Below, in pieces: positions 8,508-17,364 of a DNA stretch of 64,000 nt. The position numbers and the translations under genes were made by a program. The notes below the pieces were generated by a model. That model did no database searches. It was not told where the DNA came from and saw only the letters and a list, made by a program, of their open reading frames with translations. The DNA comes from Actinoallomurus purpureus. GTDB lineage: Bacteria > Actinomycetota > Actinomycetes > Streptosporangiales > Streptosporangiaceae. Every line of letters starts with the position of its first letter. The stretch's first letter is position 1. The stretch is from the NCBI RefSeq assembly GCF_024055795.1, contig NZ_JAMXMY010000003.1, positions 371,866-435,865 of the forward strand, read 5' to 3'.

Positions 8508-10805
8508 TCACTCCAGGACGCCGGCCGTGCGCAGCGCCGCCTGCTCCGCCTCTCCCAGGCCGAGCAGGCCGGTGAGCAGCTCGGCGGTGTGCTCGCCGAG
8601 GCGCGGCGCGGGCGTGTGCACGCCGCCGGGAGTGCGGGTGAGCCGTGCCGGGAGCCCCTCGTGGAGGAAGGTGCCCGCCGAGGGATGGGTGAGCGGCGTG
8701 TAGAAGTCCCACGCGCGCAACGCCCCGTCGTGCTCGACGAGGGTGCGGCCGTCGCGGACCGGGTAGGCGGGGATCCCCTCGCGCTGCAGGACCTCGGCGA
8801 CGCTCTCGGCGGGCCGGGACCGCGTCCACGCGGCGACACGCTCCTCGATCGCCGTCTCGTCCGCCTTGCGCCCGGCCAGGGTCGCCCAGCGCGCGTCGCC
8901 GGCGAGCCCGGCGACCTCCGCGAGGCGGGCGAACTCCTCGTCCGACCGGACCGCGAGGGCCACCCACGTGCCGTCGCCGAGGCAGGGGAAGACGCCGTGC
9001 GGGGCCATGCGCGGATGCCGGTCGCCCAGGGGCTCGACGGTCTCACCGAGGTCCGCGCGCAGGATCGCGTCGCCCAGGTGCGCGGCGGCGGTCTCCAGCT
9101 GCGCCAGGTCCACGTGCTGTCCCGCGCCGGTGCGGTCGCGTACGGCCAGGGCGGCCAGCGTGGCGAGGGCGGCGTGATGCCCCGCGATGATGTCGGCCAG
9201 GCCGTACACCACGCCGACCGGCTGCTCGCCCGGTTCACCCGTGAGCGCCGTCCAGCCGGACAGCGCCGAGACCGCGTCGGCGTAGGACACGTAGTCGCGC
9301 CACGGGCCCGTGTGGCCCATGCCGGACATGCTCACGACGACGATGTCCTCCCGGACCTCCCGCAGGCGGTCGTAGCCGAGCCCGAGCCGGTCGAGCACGC
9401 CCGCCGCGAAGTTCTCCACCACCACGTCGCACTGGGCGGCGAGCCGCAGCGCGAGGGCTCGGCCCTCCTCCGTGCGGAGGTTGACGGTGACGCTCTTCTT
9501 GTTCCGGTTGACGTTGTTGAAGTAACCGCTCGTGTCGGGGTCGGTCTCGGCGGACCGGGAGAGGTGGAAGCCGGGGGAGAACCGGGTCGGGTCGGGGCGG
9601 TGCCGCGACTCGATCTTGATGACCTCCGCGCCGTGGTCGGCGAGGGTCTTCGTCGCGTACGGCCCGGCGAGCACCCAGGTGAGATCGAGGACCCGGATCC
9701 CCTCCAGGACCCCGCGCCGTGGACCCGCCGGAGCGGCGGCCCGTGGCCGTCCGCCGGTGGACGGCCAGGTCGGGCGCTCGCCGGGCTCCGGGACGCGCAG
9801 CCGGTCCGGTGGGGCCGATCCCTGGACGCGGGCCGCGAAGCCCGCGTCGCGCGCCGTGCCCGAGGGGGTCGCGACGTCGACGAAGAAGCCACGGTCGACC
9901 AGCTGGGCGTTGCCGGTCAGCTCCTCGGGGCGCAGGACCGCCGCCCAGGGGAGCCGGCGCGCCTGGCCCTCGTGGAAGAGCTGGTCGCGTTTCAGGTCGC
10001 CGACGACACGGGCGAGCAGATCGAAGATCTCCTCACGATGTTCGACCCGGTACACCGGGTCCTGCCACCGCTCGTCGGCCAGGTCGCCCGCCGTACCGGT
10101 CTCGGTGAGCCAGGCCAGCATGGCGTCCCACATGCGCGGGCTGCCGCCCAGTCCGCCGGCGATGAGGCCGTCCGCCGTGGCGAACAGCGTGTGCGGGGCC
10201 AGCGGGTGCGTGCTGCCCGTGCGCTCCGGAACCCGGCCGGTGTGAATGTAGGTGATCGCGCCGAACTCGATGCTGGCGGCGACCGCGGCCTGCCCGGACA
10301 CGACCACGCGCTGACCGCCGCCGGCACGCGTGGCGATCAGGGCCGCGATCGCGGCGTTCAGCCCCGCGAGCTGGTCCGCCTGCTCGCCGTACGGGCGCAG
10401 CGGCGGGCGGTCCGGCCGGCCGATCAGCGCGAGCATGCCGCCCGCGGCGCCGACGGTGAGGTCGGTGGCCGCCCAGTCGGCGGCCGGACCGCCGTCCCCG
10501 TACGGCGTGAGCACGACGTGCACGACCCCGGGACCCGCGGCCGTCACCAGGTCGGCGGCGACCCCGGCGAGGGGCCCCTCCCCCGTGCCGTCCAGGATCA
10601 CGTCACAGCGCGGAGCGAGGGACAGGGCGTCCTCCGGTGACACGGAGGACTTCCCGGCCGCCCGGTGCGCGAACCCGATCGGATCGCCGCGGCGGGCCGC
10701 CACACCACCGGGCGGCTCGACCACCGCGACGTCCGCGCCGAGACCGACGAGCATTCGCCCGGCGTCCGGTGCGGCGTAGTCTCCTACCTCCAGGACACGG
10801 ATCAC
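8508..10805 (-). CDS. Tandem-domain class III (CaiB/BaiF) CoA-transferase
   Basis: GTG 10805 overlaps the upstream LLM gene stop as GTGA and gives 765 residues, about twice a normal CaiB/BaiF protein. The first half starts IRVLEVGDYAAPDAGRML and is a divergent CoA-transferase domain. The second half restarts at about residue 390 with GIRVLDLTWVLAGPYATKTL and keeps the canonical family motifs, for example FNNVNRNKKSVTVNL, GMGHTGPW and QHVDLAQLE. Such enzymes move CoA between carboxylates. The fusion mimics the two-subunit complexes of the family in one chain, with the C-terminal half looking the more complete. The frame runs open upstream through the LLM gene, which is a shadow. Confidence 0.88.
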   Translation of the reverse strand: MIRVLEVGDYAAPDAGRMLVGLGADVAVVEPPGGVAARRGDPIGFAHRAAGKSSVSPEDALSLAPRCDVILDGTGEGPLAGVAADLVTAAGPGVVHVVLTPYGDGGPAADWAATDLTVGAAGGMLALIGRPDRPPLRPYGEQADQLAGLNAAIAALIATRAGGGQRVVVSGQAAVAASIEFGAITYIHTGRVPERTGSTHPLAPHTLFATADGLIAGGLGGSPRMWDAMLAWLTETGTAGDLADERWQDPVYRVEHREEIFDLLARVVGDLKRDQLFHEGQARRLPWAAVLRPEELTGNAQLVDRGFFVDVATPSGTARDAGFAARVQGSAPPDRLRVPEPGERPTWPSTGGRPRAAAPAGPRRGVLEGIRVLDLTWVLAGPYATKTLADHGAEVIKIESRHRPDPTRFSPGFHLSRSAETDPDTSGYFNNVNRNKKSVTVNLRTEEGRALALRLAAQCDVVVENFAAGVLDRLGLGYDRLREVREDIVVVSMSGMGHTGPWRDYVSYADAVSALSGWTALTGEPGEQPVGVVYGLADIIAGHHAALATLAALAVRDRTGAGQHVDLAQLETAAAHLGDAILRADLGETVEPLGDRHPRMAPHGVFPCLGDGTWVALAVRSDEEFARLAEVAGLAGDARWATLAGRKADETAIEERVAAWTRSRPAESVAEVLQREGIPAYPVRDGRTLVEHDGALRAWDFYTPLTHPSAGTFLHEGLPARLTRTPGGVHTPAPRLGEHTAELLTGLLGLGEAEQAALRTAGVLE

Positions 10806-11725
10806 GCGAGCACCTTTCCGAGGGATTCCATCAGCTCGTGGGGGAGGGTGTAGGAGCCGACGTGCTGCAGCAGGACGCCGGTGACACCGAGCCGTTCCAG
10901 GCCGGCCATCCGGTCGGCGATCTCCACCGCCGTGCCGTACAGGCAGAACTCCCTGGCGAACCGTACCGCGTCGGCGTCGCTCACCCAGGCCGAGCAGACC
11001 TCGACGGCATGCGCCCAGTCCTCGGCGTGCAGCAGGTCCGGAGTGACTTCGGGCACCCGCCGCGGAACTTCCACGTCGATGCCCGCGGCGGCCAGCGCTC
11101 CGGCGCCGCCCTTCTGCGCCATCGCGGCGCACACCGGCTTCAGGGCGCGCGCGTCCCGCTCGAGGTCGTCGGTGACCTGGCAGAACGCGGAGACCGTGAC
11201 CTCCGCGGGCGCGCCGTGCGCGCCGACGGTCGCCAGCGCCGCCTCGACGAGCGGCACGGACGCCCCCGCGAGCAGGATCACGCCGTCGCCGAGTTCGCCG
11301 CCGACGGCGAGATTGCGCGGCCCGCTCGCCGCGACGTGGACCGGAACGCCCGGCGTCGCGTCGCGGAGCGCGGCGACGCCGGCGCGCAGCTCCGCGGTGG
11401 TCGAGGACCGCAGCCCGATCGGCTCCACGGAGCTGTTCCCGACGCCGACGCCCAGCACGAACCGGTCCGGCGCCAGCTCCGCGACGGTGCGCGCGGCGGC
11501 GGCGACGACGCTCGGATGCCGGGTGACAAGATTGGTGACGGCCGTCCCGAGACGGACCCTCGTGGTGCGCAGGGCCGCGCAGGCGAGCGTGACGTAGGCG
11601 TCCCGCCACAGCGTCTGGGAGTCGGGGATCCAGACGTCGTCGAAGCCCAGGTCCTCGGCACGTCGCGCCGCATCGGCCATCTCGTCCGCCGGGCGGCAGG
11701 GCGGCAGGCGGATCCCGACCCGCAC
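10802..11725 (-). CDS. LLM-class F420/flavin-dependent oxidoreductase
   Basis: GTG 11725 lies one base after the ferredoxin stop and yields 307 residues beginning VRVGIRLPP, a usual luciferase-like start. An upstream ATG in the same frame would run into the ferredoxin gene. The LLM TIM-barrel signature is seen as AEDLGFDDVWIPDSQTLWRDAYVTLACAA and RVRLGTAVTNLVTRHP, and later DRFVLGVGVGN. Such enzymes use F420 or FMN for hydride transfer or mono-oxygenation. The position between a ferredoxin and a CoA-transferase suggests a redox step on an acyl-CoA or its free acid. Substrate unknown. Confidence 0.85.
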   Translation of the reverse strand: MRVGIRLPPCRPADEMADAARRAEDLGFDDVWIPDSQTLWRDAYVTLACAALRTTRVRLGTAVTNLVTRHPSVVAAAARTVAELAPDRFVLGVGVGNSSVEPIGLRSSTTAELRAGVAALRDATPGVPVHVAASGPRNLAVGGELGDGVILLAGASVPLVEAALATVGAHGAPAEVTVSAFCQVTDDLERDARALKPVCAAMAQKGGAGALAAAGIDVEVPRRVPEVTPDLLHAEDWAHAVEVCSAWVSDADAVRFAREFCLYGTAVEIADRMAGLERLGVTGVLLQHVGSYTLPHELMESLGKVLA

Positions 11726-11726
11726 G

Positions 11727-12047
11727 TCAGACCGCACCGATGAGGGAGGTGTCCACGCCGATCGCACCGGCCTTGGCGGCGCCTCCCGGCGAGCCGACGG
11801 GCTCCGGCCGGCCGGGCAGCGGCTCCTCGAAGAACCGCCGGTTGTCCAGCCGGTGGTCCGGGTCCGCGGCCCGGTCGGCCGAGATCGCCTCCTCCGGGCA
11901 GACCTCCGCGCAGGCGCCGCAGTCGATGCACTCGGTCGGATGGATGTAGAGCTTGCGCGCCCCTTCGTAGATGCAGTCGACCGGGCATTCCTCCATGCAC
12001 GACCGGTCCATGACGTCGACGCACGCGGCGCCGATGACGTAGGTCAT
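11727..12047 (-). CDS. Seven-iron (3Fe-4S/4Fe-4S) ferredoxin, FdxA type
   Basis: A 106-residue ferredoxin starting MTYVIGAACVDVMDRSC. Cysteines at 9, 17, 21, 25 and then 40, 43, 46, 50 (CIDCGACAEVCP) form the two cluster motifs of FdxA-type 7Fe/8Fe ferredoxins. It is preceded by its reductase gene 1 nt away and followed by the LLM gene, so it is the electron carrier of this operon. It could also feed BoxB, whose usual reductase BoxA is absent, and the Rieske oxygenase at 47263, which has no adjacent reductase. Those links are inference. Confidence 0.92.
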   Translation of the reverse strand: MTYVIGAACVDVMDRSCMEECPVDCIYEGARKLYIHPTECIDCGACAEVCPEEAISADRAADPDHRLDNRRFFEEPLPGRPEPVGSPGGAAKAGAIGVDTSLIGAV

Positions 12048-12048
12048 C

Positions 12049-13056
12049 TCATTTCCTCTCTGCCGGGCCGTCCGTGGAGTGGCCGGGGAACAGCTCCGCC
12101 TCCGGGTCGATGACGGTCGCGGCGTTGTTGACCGCCGTGGCGACCTCTCCGAAGCCGACCGCGATCAGCCGGACCTTGCCGGGGTACTCGGTGATGTCGC
12201 CCGCCGCGTAGACGCGCGGCAGGTTCGTCGCCATGTCGGTGCCGACCAGGATTCGCCGCGACCGGAGTTCGAGACCCCAGTCGAGCAGCGGTCCCAGGTC
12301 GGCGGTGAAGCCGAGGGCGGCGATCAGGGACTGCGCCTTGATCTCCCGTGCCGTTCCGTCGGGCAGGTGGGTGACGTGCACCGTCTCCAGGAGGTCCGCG
12401 CCCTCGGTGGCGGTGATCGCGCTGTTGACGAGGATCTCCACGCCGGCGTCCCGCACCCGCTCGACGGTCGCGGCGTGCGCCCGGAACCGGTCGCGGCGGT
12501 GCACCAGGGTGACCGAGCGGGCGAGGGGAGCGAGGCTCGCCGCCCAGTCGAAGGCGCTGTCACCGCCGCCGACGATCACGACGTCCTGGTCCGTGTGGTC
12601 GGCGAGCCGCCGGACGAAATAGACGAGCCCCCGCCCCTCGAACGCGTCGGCGGTGGGCAGCGGCCTCGGGGTGAAGGTCCCGATCCCGCCGGTGACGACG
12701 ACCGCGCCGGCGCGCACGATCGCGCCCTGGGCGCTGCGCACGACCGGCAGACCGTCGTCGTAGGTCAGCTCCACGGCCTGGTGACCGAGGAGGTGGATCG
12801 GCTCGTACGGGGCGGCCTGGGCCAGGAGGTTGTCGACGAGGTCCCGGCCGCGCACCGAGGGCAGCCCGGCGATGTCGAAGATGGGCTTCTCGGGGTACAT
12901 CGCGGTGATCTGGCCGCCCGGCTGGGGCAGCACGTCCATGACCGCCACCCGCAGGCCGCGGAAGCCGGCGTAGTACGCGCCGTACAGACCGGCGGGCCCG
13001 GCGCCGACGATCAGGATGTCGACCTCGGTCGGCGAGGTCTCGGCAAGCGTGCTCAT
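12049..13056 (-). CDS. Ferredoxin-NAD(P)+ reductase, thioredoxin-reductase-like
   Basis: Taking ATG 13056 (MSTLAETSPTEVDIL) gives 335 residues, the normal size of thioredoxin-reductase-type FNRs; the open frame to 13140 runs into the upstream tandem repeats. FAD-binding VGAGPAGLYGAYYAG lies near residue 15 and NAD(P)-binding IVGGGDSAFDWAASL in the middle. No CxxC redox pair typical of true thioredoxin reductase is present. It hands electrons from NAD(P)H to the ferredoxin encoded 1 nt downstream. The promoter region carries the 13-bp repeats at 13146-13230. Confidence 0.9.
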   Translation of the reverse strand: MSTLAETSPTEVDILIVGAGPAGLYGAYYAGFRGLRVAVMDVLPQPGGQITAMYPEKPIFDIAGLPSVRGRDLVDNLLAQAAPYEPIHLLGHQAVELTYDDGLPVVRSAQGAIVRAGAVVVTGGIGTFTPRPLPTADAFEGRGLVYFVRRLADHTDQDVVIVGGGDSAFDWAASLAPLARSVTLVHRRDRFRAHAATVERVRDAGVEILVNSAITATEGADLLETVHVTHLPDGTAREIKAQSLIAALGFTADLGPLLDWGLELRSRRILVGTDMATNLPRVYAAGDITEYPGKVRLIAVGFGEVATAVNNAATVIDPEAELFPGHSTDGPAERK

Positions 13057-13145
13057 GACCGATGACCGTAGGGACGCCGCGGTGCGTCGCCAACGGATCC
13101 GGTCCGGTGAGCAGGACGGGTGCGCAGGACGAGTCCTCACGGCGC

Positions 13146-13230
13146 GTGCTCAGGACGGGTGCTCACGGCGCGTGCTCAGGACGGGTGCTCACGGCGCGTG
13201 CTCAGGACGGGTGCTCACGGCGCGTGCTCA
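13146..13230. repeat. Tandem 13-bp repeat array with heptamer GTGCTCA (26-bp higher-order unit)
   Basis: The heptamer GTGCTCA occurs seven times at exact 13-bp spacing (13146, 13159, 13172, 13185, 13198, 13211, 13224). The six-base spacers alternate GGACGG and CGGCGC, giving a 26-bp higher-order unit. Degenerate versions continue leftward to about 13108. The array fills the gap between the reductase start (13056) and the AsnC gene, and its last unit encodes the last AsnC residues. ORFs across it are low-complexity artefacts. Confidence 0.9.
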
Positions 13231-14268
13231 GGACGACGCCGACGTGGCCGACCACAGGTCCATCGGGACCGTGCCGACGCACCGGCCGTCGCCGCCCAGC
13301 ACCCGCCCCATGTGCTTGGAGGTGTTCAGGACGACGCAGCGGTCGTGGACGACCAGCCGGGTGATCCGCCCGGACAGGTGCGCCTCGAGCGTGTACACCT
13401 CGGAGAGTTCCCGCAGCCACGCGTCGATGATCAGGTTGTGCGGACCGGCGAAGATCCCGCAGGAGCGGATCTCCGCCACCCGGGCGAGCGCCTCCGTGGT
13501 CTCCTGCGCGCGCTCGGCCGGGACCGAGGCGAAGTAGACGGCCGAGACGGGCCAGCCCGACATCGGGCGCGCCAGGTCACAGCGCAGGTTGACGCGCGAG
13601 CCGATCAACGCGTCCAGGCGCCGCCGAACGGTGGTGACGCTCGTACCCGCGCCCGCGGCGAGATCCGCGGCGGACATGCGGCCGTCGGTGCTGAGCAGGG
13701 CCACCAGCCGCGCGTCCACCTCCTGCCAGGGGTCGGCCGGCCGCGGCCGGACGTCGGGAGCGGCCTGCTCCATCCGCACGCGCTGTTCGCGGTCCAGGCT
13801 GCGCAACCGCCACCGGCTGCCCTCGGTGGGGATCAGCGTCGCGAGATGCGTCCGGGTCGCGCGTACGCCGGGGACCGTGGACATGCTCCGGGAGAGGCGG
13901 CCCGTCAGCGAGTCGAGGTCGGGCGCCTGCACCGTCACGACGAGGTCCCGCGCGCCGGTCGTGTGTTTGATCGTGACGATCCACGGCTCGGATGCCAGGC
14001 CGGCCGCCACCTGGCGCGCGGCACCGGCCTCGGTCTCGATCTCGACGACCGCGGTGACGGCGTTGCGGGCGTCCGACAGCCGCGGGTAGGCGGTCACCCA
14101 GGCGAGCCCGCGCGACTCCAGCCGCCGCCAGCGCCGGGCGACGGTGACCGGGTCCACTCCGAGGACCTCGCCGACGAGCCGCCAGGGCGCGCGGGGGTGG
14201 ATCTGCAGCGCGTGCACCAGCTGGCGGTCGAGTTCGTCCAGCTCAGCAGTGGAATACTGCGTCTCCAT
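13228..14268 (-). CDS. Lrp/AsnC-family regulator with two tandem AsnC modules
   Basis: Starting at ATG 14268 (METQYSTAELDELDRQLVH) the protein has 346 residues. An AsnC helix-turn-helix at about 8-58 (LVGEVLGVDPVTVARRWRRLES) is followed by a ligand-binding region, then a second helix-turn-helix (LAAGAGTSVTTVRRRLDALIG) and a second ligand region. This duplicated form is common in actinobacteria. It is divergent from the amidohydrolase operon at 14406, with a pair of 10-bp direct repeats between them, so it probably controls that operon. The stop codon lies inside the last copy of the tandem array. Confidence 0.88.
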   Translation of the reverse strand: METQYSTAELDELDRQLVHALQIHPRAPWRLVGEVLGVDPVTVARRWRRLESRGLAWVTAYPRLSDARNAVTAVVEIETEAGAARQVAAGLASEPWIVTIKHTTGARDLVVTVQAPDLDSLTGRLSRSMSTVPGVRATRTHLATLIPTEGSRWRLRSLDREQRVRMEQAAPDVRPRPADPWQEVDARLVALLSTDGRMSAADLAAGAGTSVTTVRRRLDALIGSRVNLRCDLARPMSGWPVSAVYFASVPAERAQETTEALARVAEIRSCGIFAGPHNLIIDAWLRELSEVYTLEAHLSGRITRLVVHDRCVVLNTSKHMGRVLGGDGRCVGTVPMDLWSATSASS

Positions 14269-14278
14269 GGGATGGCAT

Positions 14279-14319
14279 GATCCTGCGTTTTCGTGGCGGA
14301 TATCAAGAGGATCCTGCGT
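14279..14319. promoter_or_regulatory. Direct repeats GATCCTGCGT spaced by 31 bp, candidate AsnC-type binding sites
   Basis: GATCCTGCGT occurs at 14279-14288 and again at 14310-14319, 31 bp apart (about three helical turns), in the divergent promoter region between the AsnC regulator and the amidohydrolase operon. Same-face repeats of this kind suit oligomeric Lrp/AsnC proteins. Assignment is by position and spacing only. Confidence 0.45.
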
Positions 14320-14405
14320 CGTAACCGTCCCGTCATCCACCACGCCCGACATTCGTGCGACCGGGAGCGACCCGGACGATCGATATGGAAGGTGACGGCC
14401 TGTAT

Positions 14406-15677
14406 ATGATCCCCTCTACCCCCAGTGACCTGCGCATCGTGCGTGCGCGCCTGATCGACGGCACCGGCGGCGCGCCGGTCGACGACGCCGTCCTGTGCGC
14501 CGACGCGACCGGCGTCATCGGTTACGCGGGCCCCGCCGCCGGGGCCCCGGCGGCCGTCCCCGGTGAGCGGGTGATCGACGCCGGCGGCCGTACGGTCCTG
14601 CCGGGATTCTTCGACTGCCATGTGCACCTCGGCTTCGCCGCCGGCAGGCCCCCCGGCCGGCGCGGCGAGGAGGACCCGGTGCACCTGGTCTTCGACACCG
14701 CGCGGCGGCTGCGGATGACCCTGGACGCCGGCATCACCAGCGCCCGCGACCTGGCGGGTCTGCCCGCCGGGTACCGCACCGCCGTGGAGACGGGCCGCAT
14801 CGAGGGGCCCCGGATCCACACGGCCGTCCGCGTCATCAGCCACACCGGCGGGCATGGCGACGTACGGCTGCCGGACGGCACGGACGTGAGCCAGGGCATG
14901 ACGGAGTTCGCCGACTCGGTGGACGAGGTGCGGCTCGGTGTCCGCCGGGTGCTCCGGGAGGGCGCCGACCTGATCAAGGTCTGCGCGACCGGTGGCATGG
15001 GCAGCCCCTACGACCAGCCCGACGACGAGGAACTGCTGGAGGAGGAGATCCGCGCCGCCGTCGACGAGGCGCGCCGGCACGGCGGCAAGGCCGTCGCGGC
15101 GCACGCGCAGGGCACCGCGGGCATCCTCACCGCGCTCCGCGCGGGGGTCACCAGCATCGAGCACGGCTACGGCCTGGACGACCGGGCCTGCGACCTCGCG
15201 GGGGAGAGGGGCGTCTTCGTCGTTCCGACCCTGTCGACCGTCTACCTCGGCATCGACAAGGACGCGATGCCCGACTACCACTACCAGAAGAAGGTCCGGT
15301 GGTCGGGCATCACCAAGACCAACATCGCCCGCGCCATCGACCGCGGTCTGCGGTTCGCGATGGGCACCGACGCGGCGGTCGGCCCGCACGGCCGCAACCT
15401 CCTGGAACTCTCCTATCTCGTCGACCTCGGCATGACGCCGATGGACGCGATCGTCGCCGGGACCCGCACCTCGGCGGAACTGCTCGGCGTCGACGACCGG
15501 CTCGGCACGCTCACACCGGGCATGGTCGCGGACATCGTGATCTGCGCGGGCGACCCGCTCGCCGACATCGGCGTGCTGGGCGAGCCGGACAACATCCACT
15601 ACGTGATCCAGCAGGGCGTCGTCCGCAAGGCGCCGACCGCCCTTTCCTCCGACCCTTCCGGGCCGGACCAGGCCTGA
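14406..15677 (+). CDS. Metal-dependent amidohydrolase (imidazolonepropionase-like)
   Basis: Three in-frame starts exist (GTG 14355, ATG 14385, ATG 14406). I chose 14406 because it leaves about the same length ahead of the RARLIDGTG motif as in the paralogue at 22780, but the RBS is not decisive. The product (423 residues) has the amidohydrolase signatures: DCHVHLGF (HxH), lysine in LIKVCATGG, histidines in AAHAQG and SIEHGYG, and the aspartate in GTDAAVGPHG. It would hydrolyse an amide, peptide or lactam-type bond. First gene of the operon that runs to 24042. Paralogous to 22780-24042. Confidence 0.88.
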   Translation: MIPSTPSDLRIVRARLIDGTGGAPVDDAVLCADATGVIGYAGPAAGAPAAVPGERVIDAGGRTVLPGFFDCHVHLGFAAGRPPGRRGEEDPVHLVFDTARRLRMTLDAGITSARDLAGLPAGYRTAVETGRIEGPRIHTAVRVISHTGGHGDVRLPDGTDVSQGMTEFADSVDEVRLGVRRVLREGADLIKVCATGGMGSPYDQPDDEELLEEEIRAAVDEARRHGGKAVAAHAQGTAGILTALRAGVTSIEHGYGLDDRACDLAGERGVFVVPTLSTVYLGIDKDAMPDYHYQKKVRWSGITKTNIARAIDRGLRFAMGTDAAVGPHGRNLLELSYLVDLGMTPMDAIVAGTRTSAELLGVDDRLGTLTPGMVADIVICAGDPLADIGVLGEPDNIHYVIQQGVVRKAPTALSSDPSGPDQA

Positions 15678-15735
15678 CCACCCCTTCGGACGGGCAGCCG
15701 GAGGTCCGCCCGCCCGCCGTATCACGAGGGAACCC

Positions 15736-17277
15736 ATGACCGAGAACGTCGACACCGCTCCTGAGCGGCCCACCGTGCTCGACCGCGTGCTCGGTCGGAT
15801 CGAATGGGCCGGCAACAAGCTCCCCCACCCCGTCCTGCTCTTCGTCTCCCTCTTCGCGCTGGTCGCCGTCCTGTCCAGCGTCCTGGGCGCGCTCGGCACC
15901 ACCGTCACGATTCCGGGCGCCCACCAAACCAAGACCGTCCAGGGGATGCTGACCGCCGACGGCGTGGTGTGGCTCCTCCAGAACCTGGTCGAGAACTTCG
16001 CCGGCTTCCCGCCGTTCGCGACCGTCATCATGCTGATCATGGCAGTGGGGCTGGCCGAGCGGAGCGGCCTCCTCGAGGTCGCGGTGCGGGCCACGCTCGC
16101 GCGCGTTCCCCGGGCGGTCCTTCCGTACGCCCTGGCGATCGTCGCGTGTCAAGCGCACATGATGAGCGACGTCGCGAACATCGTCATCCCGCCGCTGGCC
16201 GCCCTGGCGTTCAAGGCCGCGGGGCGGCACCCCGTCGCCGGGCTGCTCGGCGGCGTGGCCTGCGTCGGCGCCGGCTACTCGGCGGGCTTCACCGTCGGCT
16301 CGCTCGACGCCCTCCTCATCGGCATCACGCAGAAGTCGGTCGCGGTCCTGCCGGGCACGTCCGGTATAGAGGTCAACCTCCTCGCCAACTACTTCTTCAC
16401 GGCCGTCAGCAGCATCGTCCTCGGCCTGCTCGGCGGCTTCCTGATCTCCCGGGTCCTCGAGCCGCGCCTCGGCGCCTACCAGGAGCAGGACGGGGAGCCC
16501 GAGCAGGTCGGCATCTCCGCCGAGCAGCGGCGCGGGCTGCGCGTCACCAGCGCGGTGCTCGCCGTCTACGTGGCGACCGTCCTGACCGCGTGGCTGTGGC
16601 CGGGCAGCCCCCTGCGCGGGCCGGGCGGCTCGCTGGTGCCGTCCCCGGTGCTGTCCGGGATCGTCACCCTGATCTTCGTGGCGTTCCTCATCGCCGGCCT
16701 GACGTACGGCATCGTGTCCGGGACCGTGCGCTCCGCGCAGGACGCCGTCACGATGTCCACCGAGGCCGTCAAGAGCATGGCGGGCTACGTCGTCCTCGTC
16801 TTCGTCGCGGCGCAGGTCATCGCGCTGTTCAACTGGTCCAACCTCGGCATCGTCCTGGCGGTGAGGGGCGCCGCGCTGCTGAAGTCGGTCGGCCTCACCG
16901 GCTTCGGCGTCATCGCGCTGTTCGTCGTGCTGACCGCGCTGCTGAGCCTGTTCATCGTCTCCGGGTCGGCGCTGTGGTCGCTGCTCGCCCCGGTGTTCGT
17001 CCCGGCGTTCATGCTGCTGGGGATGAGTCCCGCCCTCAGCCAGGCCGCCTTCCGCGTCGGCGACTCCGCCATGCACATCGTCACGCCCATGAACCCGTAC
17101 CTGCTGCTCGCCCTGGCGATGCTGCGCGGCTACGAGCCCGAGGCGCGGTTCGGCACGATGATCTCCAGGCTGTCGATCTTCGTCCTGCCGTTCCTCGTGG
17201 TGTGGCTTCTGCTCCTCGCCCTCTTCTACACGCTCGGCCTTCCCCTGGGCCCGGGCAGCGGCATCCACCTGCACTGA
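15736..17277 (+). CDS. AbgT-family transporter
   Basis: A 513-residue polytopic membrane protein starting with a hydrophilic segment and WAGNKLPHPVLLFVSLFAL, the characteristic entry to AbgT proteins. Other AbgT-like stretches are SDVANIVIPPLAALAF, GFTVGSLDALLIGITQ and VTPMNPYLLLALAML. AbgT carriers take up p-aminobenzoyl-glutamate or export antifolates by ion coupling. Next to an amidohydrolase this suggests import of an aromatic amide conjugate that is cleaved inside the cell, then fed to ring cleavage. It starts 58 nt after the amidohydrolase stop with an AGGGAA ribosome-binding site. Confidence 0.88.
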   Translation: MTENVDTAPERPTVLDRVLGRIEWAGNKLPHPVLLFVSLFALVAVLSSVLGALGTTVTIPGAHQTKTVQGMLTADGVVWLLQNLVENFAGFPPFATVIMLIMAVGLAERSGLLEVAVRATLARVPRAVLPYALAIVACQAHMMSDVANIVIPPLAALAFKAAGRHPVAGLLGGVACVGAGYSAGFTVGSLDALLIGITQKSVAVLPGTSGIEVNLLANYFFTAVSSIVLGLLGGFLISRVLEPRLGAYQEQDGEPEQVGISAEQRRGLRVTSAVLAVYVATVLTAWLWPGSPLRGPGGSLVPSPVLSGIVTLIFVAFLIAGLTYGIVSGTVRSAQDAVTMSTEAVKSMAGYVVLVFVAAQVIALFNWSNLGIVLAVRGAALLKSVGLTGFGVIALFVVLTALLSLFIVSGSALWSLLAPVFVPAFMLLGMSPALSQAAFRVGDSAMHIVTPMNPYLLLALAMLRGYEPEARFGTMISRLSIFVLPFLVVWLLLLALFYTLGLPLGPGSGIHLH

Positions 17278-17364
17278 CACCGGCGGTCCGCTGAGCAGGA
17301 CGATCGGCTGTCCGGTGCCCGGCCGCGGCTGTAATCCTCACCCCCTGACAGGAGGGAAACAGAC

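Noticed and set aside
10806..11609. Long N-terminal extension of the CoA-transferase ORF
   Set aside because: It is the opposite-frame shadow of the LLM gene; the GTGA overlap at 10802-10805 defines the true start.
13108..13235. CRISPR-like array
   Set aside because: Units are 13/26 bp with no unique spacers and no cas genes nearby; it is a simple tandem repeat.
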